From contig SHVK01000006.1 of assembly GCA_009694285.1 (NCBI GenBank), positions 1 to 64,000 on the forward strand: a stretch of DNA of 64,000 bases. Reading direction: 5' to 3'. The notes under the pieces are model-generated. The model made no database searches. It had not been told where the DNA came from and saw only the letters and a program-made list of their open reading frames with translations. The translations under genes and the position numbers were made by a program. The stretch is from Candidatus Nanopelagicaceae bacterium (GTDB taxonomy: Bacteria > Actinomycetota > Actinomycetes > Nanopelagicales > Nanopelagicaceae). Positions 59,366 through 64,000 of the stretch are shown here, one piece after another. Each line of letters begins with the position of its first letter. Position 1 is the first letter of the stretch.

Positions 59366-60939
59366 GCAACAAAGCCTTTTATCTGACCACGCCGATTTAC
59401 TATGTAAATGATGCGCCGCATATAGGCCATGCATATACGACAGTTGCTGGCGATGTTTTGACTCGTTGGCACCGTCAAAAAGGTGAGCAAGTTTGGTTTC
59501 TAACTGGCACTGATGAGCATGGACAAAAAGTTATGCGCACCGCTGAAGCCAATGGTAGCGACCCGCAGAGTTGGGCCGATCGGTTGGTCAAATCTGCTTG
59601 GATCCCAACTTGGGGAAAATTAAATATTGCGAATGATGATTTTATTAGAACAACTGAAGATCGACACATGGATCGTGTCCAACACTTCTTACAAGGACTC
59701 AAAGATTCTGGCCATATCTACGAGGGTAAATATGAAGGACCATACTGTGTTGGATGCGAAGAGTTTAAACTCGCTGGAGATTTACTTGATGGTGCAACTC
59801 CTGATGAAAAACTTTGCCCGACCCACTCAAAACCTGTTGAGTTATTGAGTGAAACAAATTGGTTTTTTAAATTATCTGCTTTTGCTCAGCCTTTGATTGA
59901 GCATTACAAAGCTAATCCAAGTGCTTGTGAGCCAGCAAGTGCACGAAATGAAGTTCTCTCCTTCTTGGAAGGTGGCGTTTCAGATCTTTCAATTTCGCGC
60001 TCTTCATTTGATTGGGGCATTCCAGTTCCTTGGGATACCAAGCAGGTCGTTTATGTATGGTTTGATGCGCTACTCAATTATGCGACTGCAGTAGGAATTG
60101 GTGATGATCCAAATTCTGAAGGTGGCAAAAAATTTGCGCAAACTTGGCCAGCTGATGTTCACCTAGTTGGCAAGGACATCCTTAGATTTCATGCGGTCAT
60201 CTGGCCAGCGATGTTAATGGCAGCAGGAATTCCGGTGCCGAAAAAAGTATTTGCGCATGGCTGGCTACTTGTAGGTGGCGAAAAAATGAGCAAGAGCAAG
60301 TTAACTGGTATCGCACCCTCAGATATAACTGATTTTTTTGGTGTTGATGCATTTAGATATTACTTTTTGCGTTCAATTCCATTTGGTACAGATGGCTCTT
60401 TTTCTTGGGAAGATATGGTCGCTCGATATACCAGCGAACTTGCCAACGATTTTGGAAATTTAGCATCGAGATCTATTGCGATGATTGAAAAGTATTGCGA
60501 CGGCAAAGTTCCACAACCGGCAGCGGAACCAAAAGTAGCCGAGGCAGCCCAAAAAGCCGGTGAAATCTCCGATGAGCGGATTTGTGCACTAGATTTTCAA
60601 GGTGGAATTTTAGCAATTCTAGATTTTTGCAAAGTGGTAAATGGATACGTTACCGAGCAGGCTCCATGGGTTCTGGCAAAAGATCCGGCAAATAAAGCTG
60701 AACTTGAAAAAGTTTTATACACAACCGTGGAGTCACTTCGAATACTTGCTGTTTTATTTTACCCAGTGATGCCAGAAACTTGTGAAAAATTATGGGAAGC
60801 TCTTGGTGCAAAAATTCTAGGTCCCATCGGTGATCAAAAAATAAGTGAAGTCGCAGCCTGGGGGCAATTGCCAGCAGGTGTTCAAGTATCAAGAGGAGAT
60901 GTACTTTTCCCAAGATTGCCAGAACCGGAGAACGCGTGA
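59362..60939 (+). CDS. metG: Methionyl-tRNA synthetase
   Basis: The 525-residue class I synthetase has the HIGH motif PHIGHAYTT, a zinc knuckle-like CVGCE...CPTHSK region, VWFDALLNYATA and the KMSKS loop GEKMSKSKLTG. It is of the actinobacterial short type without a C-terminal EMAPII-like domain. It charges initiator and elongator tRNA-Met. The GTG start overlaps the rsmI stop. Confidence 0.96.
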   Translation: MSNKAFYLTTPIYYVNDAPHIGHAYTTVAGDVLTRWHRQKGEQVWFLTGTDEHGQKVMRTAEANGSDPQSWADRLVKSAWIPTWGKLNIANDDFIRTTEDRHMDRVQHFLQGLKDSGHIYEGKYEGPYCVGCEEFKLAGDLLDGATPDEKLCPTHSKPVELLSETNWFFKLSAFAQPLIEHYKANPSACEPASARNEVLSFLEGGVSDLSISRSSFDWGIPVPWDTKQVVYVWFDALLNYATAVGIGDDPNSEGGKKFAQTWPADVHLVGKDILRFHAVIWPAMLMAAGIPVPKKVFAHGWLLVGGEKMSKSKLTGIAPSDITDFFGVDAFRYYFLRSIPFGTDGSFSWEDMVARYTSELANDFGNLASRSIAMIEKYCDGKVPQPAAEPKVAEAAQKAGEISDERICALDFQGGILAILDFCKVVNGYVTEQAPWVLAKDPANKAELEKVLYTTVESLRILAVLFYPVMPETCEKLWEALGAKILGPIGDQKISEVAAWGQLPAGVQVSRGDVLFPRLPEPENA

Positions 60940-61793
60940 CCGATCGGTACAATCGCGATATTGAAAAAGTTGCTGCGCCATTACCTGAACCGTTGGAAGA
61001 AGCAACAATAGATTCACATTGTCACATGGAGTTAATTGTTGAAGGAAATGCAGATGACCCTACAGTTGGGATTATTTTAACTGAAGCAAAAAGTGTGGGA
61101 ATTGATCGAGTGGTCCAAATTGGTTATGACTTAGAACAATCAAAATGGTCAGTTGCATGTGCGAATGCTTGGCCAGGCAAAGTGCTTGCAACTGTGGCTT
61201 TGCATCCAAATGAGGCCCCAGTTGTTGAAAATCTGGAAGATCAGTTAACAGAGATTGAGAGATTAGCTGCGAATCCGCGGGTTAGAGGAGTGGGAGAAAC
61301 CGGGTTAGATTTTTTCAGAACCGAACCGGCCCTTCGCGCAAAACAAGAAGATTCTTTTAGAGCACATATTGAAATTGCCAAGAAGAAAAATAAGGCTTTA
61401 ATTATTCACGATAGAGACTCACATTCAGATGTCCTTAGAGTTTTGCGAGAAGTGGGAGCGCCAGAGAAAACTATTTTTCATTGCTTCTCGGGAGATCGGG
61501 AAATGGCAGAAGAATGCATTTCGGCTGGGTACTTCTTATCTTTTGCAGGAACGGTCACTTTTAAAAATGCTCCGGAGCTGCGTGAGGCTTTGAAAATAAC
61601 TCCGCTTTCACAGATGTTAGTAGAGACAGATGCGCCATTTTTAGCTCCAATGCCACATCGAGGTTTACTTAATTCGCCGGCTCAAATTCCAAACACTCTT
61701 AGATTTATGGCTGAAGTAGTTCAACGTAACGTTAATGAATTAGCTATAGCTACCCGTGAAAATGCCTTAACTATCTTTGGCTCTTTCGACTAA
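60936..61793 (+). CDS. tatD: TatD-family deoxyribonuclease
   Basis: This 285-residue metal-dependent hydrolase has IDSHCHMEL (first His pair), GVGETGLDFFR, LIIHDRDSH, TIFHCFSGDREMAEE and LVETDAPFLAP. Members trim DNA or RNA 3' ends and act on D-aminoacyl-tRNA in some cases. An N-terminal extension of about 20 residues precedes the barrel. It overlaps metG by 4 bp. Confidence 0.93.
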   Translation: MTDRYNRDIEKVAAPLPEPLEEATIDSHCHMELIVEGNADDPTVGIILTEAKSVGIDRVVQIGYDLEQSKWSVACANAWPGKVLATVALHPNEAPVVENLEDQLTEIERLAANPRVRGVGETGLDFFRTEPALRAKQEDSFRAHIEIAKKKNKALIIHDRDSHSDVLRVLREVGAPEKTIFHCFSGDREMAEECISAGYFLSFAGTVTFKNAPELREALKITPLSQMLVETDAPFLAPMPHRGLLNSPAQIPNTLRFMAEVVQRNVNELAIATRENALTIFGSFD

Positions 61794-61795
61794 TA

Positions 61796-62656
61796 ATGGA
61801 AAATACCGAGCCTACTTCTCCGACTTTAGGCGCAACCGAGATCCGTGAAATTGCAAAGCTGCTAGATCTGCATCCGGCTAAATCCCTTGGCCAGAATTTT
61901 GTTATTGATGGAAATACCTGCAGAAAAATAGTGCGGCTGGCCGATATAAATAACAAGGATATAGTTTTAGAAATTGGCCCAGGGCTAGGTTCATTAACTA
62001 TTGCACTTTTGCCAGTGGCACGTGAAGTGATTGCAGTAGAGATTGACCGTAGATTAGCCACCCAGTTAACCGAAACGATGCAAAATAAAATTCCAAATCA
62101 TGCAGACAAATTGCGGATTATTAATAAGGATGCTCAATTGATAAATACTTTGCCACAATCCCCAACGGCTTTAGTCGCAAACCTTCCGTATAACATTTCA
62201 GTACCGGTAATTTTACATTTACTTGAAAAGTTTCCGTCAATTAATAAAGGGTTAGTCATGGTGCAAGCAGAAGTCGCCCAACGTCTGGCTGCCAAGCCTG
62301 GAAATAAAATTTATGGAACTCCTAGTGTTAAGGCAAAATGGTGGGCTGATATGTCCATTGCTGGAAATGTTTCAAGGGAAGTGTTTTGGCCAGTCCCAAA
62401 TGTAGATTCCTTGCTGGTGGCATTTAAGCGCGGAGAATCCCCAGGGGATGAAGCGCTCAGAGTTCAAACCTTCACTGTCATTGAGGCTGCTTTTTCACAG
62501 CGTCGCAAAATGCTTAGAAGTGCATTAAGTGTTTGGGCGGGAGGAAGTTCTTCTGCAATTGAAATTTTAGAGAAGGCTGGAGTAGCCCAAACTTCTCGGG
62601 CGGAGGAGCTAGAACTTAAAGAATTCATTGCAATTGCTCAGGCAAGAAGCATTTAG
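61796..62656 (+). CDS. ksgA: 16S rRNA dimethyladenosine transferase
   Basis: The 286-residue protein has the KsgA motifs KSLGQNFVID, VLEIGPGLGSLTIALL, VANLPYNISVPVILHLL (NLPY) and FSQRRKMLRSAL. It dimethylates A1518 and A1519 in 16S rRNA. It begins 2 bp after the tatD stop. The mycobacterial gene rpf, which lies between tatD and ksgA there, is missing here. Confidence 0.95.
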   Translation: MENTEPTSPTLGATEIREIAKLLDLHPAKSLGQNFVIDGNTCRKIVRLADINNKDIVLEIGPGLGSLTIALLPVAREVIAVEIDRRLATQLTETMQNKIPNHADKLRIINKDAQLINTLPQSPTALVANLPYNISVPVILHLLEKFPSINKGLVMVQAEVAQRLAAKPGNKIYGTPSVKAKWWADMSIAGNVSREVFWPVPNVDSLLVAFKRGESPGDEALRVQTFTVIEAAFSQRRKMLRSALSVWAGGSSSAIEILEKAGVAQTSRAEELELKEFIAIAQARSI

Positions 62657-62671
62657 ATTAATTCTTACCAA

Positions 62672-62677
62672 TAAGGT
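62672..62677 (+). promoter_or_regulatory. -10 element of ispE
   Basis: TAAGGT ends 6 nt before the ATG at 62684, so ispE can be expressed apart from ksgA. Confidence 0.55.
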
Positions 62678-62683
62678 AAAGCC

Positions 62684-63586
62684 ATGAAAGTTCTTGTTCG
62701 CGCCCCCGCAAAGATAAATTTGCAATTATCAGTTGGGCCACGCGGTGAAGATGGCTTTCATGAATTAGCAACTGTTTTTCAAGCAATCTCGATCTATGAT
62801 GAAATAACAATTGAATCTGCTGCGAAAGGAAGTGGGATTAATTTAACTTTTTCAGGAGATGGCGCTGCAGGTTTACCGGTAGATGATAAAAATCTAGCTT
62901 GCCAAGCTACAAAATTATTTGCTAAACATACAAAAATTGATTGTGATATTAAAATTTCAATAAAAAAAGGAATCTCAATTGCTGGAGGTATGGCCGGTGG
63001 AAGCGCAGATGCAGCAGGAACGCTTGTGGCCCTTGATGCATTATTTGAGACAGCACTACGAAAAGATGAATTACTTAAACTAGCAGCAAAACTAGGCAGT
63101 GATGTTCCTTTCTCACTAATGGGGGGCACTGCGATTGGTAGTGGACGCGGAGATCAACTCACCCCAGCATTATGTCGCGGTACTTTTCATTGGGTTTTAG
63201 CTTTTTCCTCTCAAGGGCTATCGACCCCTGCGGTCTATGCCGAATCGGATCGGTTACGCCAATCGCTAGATATTAGAAAACCCCGAATTAGTGAGGAGTT
63301 GATGCACGCACTTAGCGGGGGAGATGCAATTGGATTGGGAAAAGCCTTAGTTAATGATTTACAACCGGCAGCAATCTCTCTTCGCCCCGCTCTTAAGATG
63401 GCAATAGGTGCTGGAATTGAATGCAAAGCGATTGGTGCAATAGTTTCTGGATCTGGGCCAACTGTTGCGTTTCTAGCAGTTGATGAGGAGAGTGCGATCG
63501 ACTTAGCAGTAGCACTTTCTTCCACTGGTGCAGTTACAAAGATCAACCGAGCCAGCAGCCCAGTGCATGGACCTAAAGTTATCTAG
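62684..63586 (+). CDS. ispE: 4-diphosphocytidyl-2-C-methyl-D-erythritol kinase
   Basis: This 300-residue GHMP kinase has VRAPAKINLQLSVGPRGEDGFHEL, the phosphate loop ISIAGGMAGGSADAAG and the end motif VSGSGPTVAFLA. It phosphorylates CDP-ME in the MEP isoprenoid pathway, whose ispD and ispF lie at 13.3-14.5 kb. It is convergent with an enolase-superfamily gene, with a 4-bp overlap. Confidence 0.95.
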   Translation: MKVLVRAPAKINLQLSVGPRGEDGFHELATVFQAISIYDEITIESAAKGSGINLTFSGDGAAGLPVDDKNLACQATKLFAKHTKIDCDIKISIKKGISIAGGMAGGSADAAGTLVALDALFETALRKDELLKLAAKLGSDVPFSLMGGTAIGSGRGDQLTPALCRGTFHWVLAFSSQGLSTPAVYAESDRLRQSLDIRKPRISEELMHALSGGDAIGLGKALVNDLQPAAISLRPALKMAIGAGIECKAIGAIVSGSGPTVAFLAVDEESAIDLAVALSSTGAVTKINRASSPVHGPKVI

Positions 63587-64000
63587 TAAATCTCAACAGT
63601 ATGTTTGTCAATAAAATCCCAGTCATATTCAATTCCTAGTCCAACTCCAGTTGGAGCTTGCACATAGCCATCTTTGATCACCAATCCATTCTTTAATCCA
63701 AAATTGAAGTCATCAAATGGATATAACGTTTCGAAGAATTGGCAATTGGAAATTGCGAGCGAAGCATGGAGTTGTACCATCTCAAGACCATGATAAATAG
63801 TTGTATGCAATTCGCATCGAACACCAAAAGCTTCAGCAAGGTGTGCAGTTTTCATAACAGCAGTTAAGCCACCGCGCCATGAGACATCGGTTCTGACTAT
63901 GTCAACAATGTCTTCTTTAATATAAAGCGCTGTTGAATATTGAGCACCTGCGATTACTTCAGTTCCACAGATTGGAATATCTAATTTCTCCCGTAACTTT
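63583..64000 (-). CDS. Enolase-superfamily (mandelate racemase-like) enzyme, 5' end beyond window
   Basis: The frame stays open to the right edge and gives at least 138 C-terminal residues. It includes the third metal-ligand region (PICGTEVIAGAQY), DIVRTDVSWRGGLT at the seventh strand and ELHTTIYHGL with the likely catalytic His. The end PTGVGLGIEYDWDFI matches the C-terminal capping part of sugar-acid dehydratases. It is the third enolase-superfamily member in the window and differs from both others. Confidence 0.82.
   Translation of the reverse strand, partial: KLREKLDIPICGTEVIAGAQYSTALYIKEDIVDIVRTDVSWRGGLTAVMKTAHLAEAFGVRCELHTTIYHGLEMVQLHASLAISNCQFFETLYPFDDFNFGLKNGLVIKDGYVQAPTGVGLGIEYDWDFIDKHTVEIY

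Overview
The window is 64 kb of a compact, low-GC (about 40% by eye) actinobacterial chromosome. Gene order and protein families match Actinobacteria: GlnR, CarD, MshA, SenX3-RegX3-like, DUF3263, DUF3027, DUF2516, DUF2530 and an orphan GroEL. Several blocks keep the order seen in Mycobacterium and Streptomyces. Low GC, very short spacers, photolyase, many leaderless promoters and sugar-acid enzymes suggest a streamlined freshwater planktonic actinobacterium of the acI/Nanopelagicales type. That placement is an inference, because no 16S rRNA gene is present. No insertion sequence, prophage, CRISPR array or rRNA was found, and no gene-free stretch exceeds 300 bases.

Layout: 1-5.3 kb holds an exported-protein fragment, glnR, a thioredoxin-like gene and a sulfur operon (leader peptide, DUF4395, thiosulfate sulfurtransferase, DUF1416), then fur and ygfZ. 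5.3-9.6 kb holds a nitrobindin-like protein, asparaginase II, mshA, a YbjN-like protein and gpmA. 9.6-12.7 kb holds phoU divergent from a SenX3-RegX3-like pair. 12.8-17.7 kb is carD-ispD-ispF-cysS-rlmB plus an SGNH hydrolase. 17.7-28.3 kb is an accessory and metabolic stretch: enolase-superfamily enzyme, sugar epimerase/dehydrogenase, tRNA-Thr, threonine aldolase, patatin, NDH-2, UbiA and PLP decarboxylase. 28.3-31.4 kb holds groEL under a CIRCE-like element, then DUF3027 and a cold-shock protein. 31.4-38.8 kb holds an MFS transporter, serC, pdxH, citrate synthase, photolyase and a GGDEF protein. 38.8-49.9 kb holds redox and accessory genes: Rieske, SDR, GMC oxidoreductase, a second enolase-superfamily enzyme, a saccharopine-dehydrogenase-like protein, tRNA-Arg, purU and MMPL. 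49.9-63.6 kb is a conserved block: CopC-like, CopD-CtaG, acyl-CoA dehydrogenase, 5-FTHF cyclo-ligase, galU, glp/moeA, rimJ, PMT, rsmI, metG, tatD, ksgA and ispE. A third enolase-superfamily gene runs off the right edge.

The main regulatory observation is that at least 23 transcription units on both strands have a TAnnnT hexamer ending 6-7 nt before the start codon, the signature of leaderless mRNAs. In three cases the hexamer begins with the stop codon of the upstream gene. The most interesting system is a leaderless 28-codon ORF ending in SLCR, followed by two mutually exclusive hairpins and a U-tract, just upstream of the sulfurtransferase operon. It looks like a cysteine-responsive attenuator.
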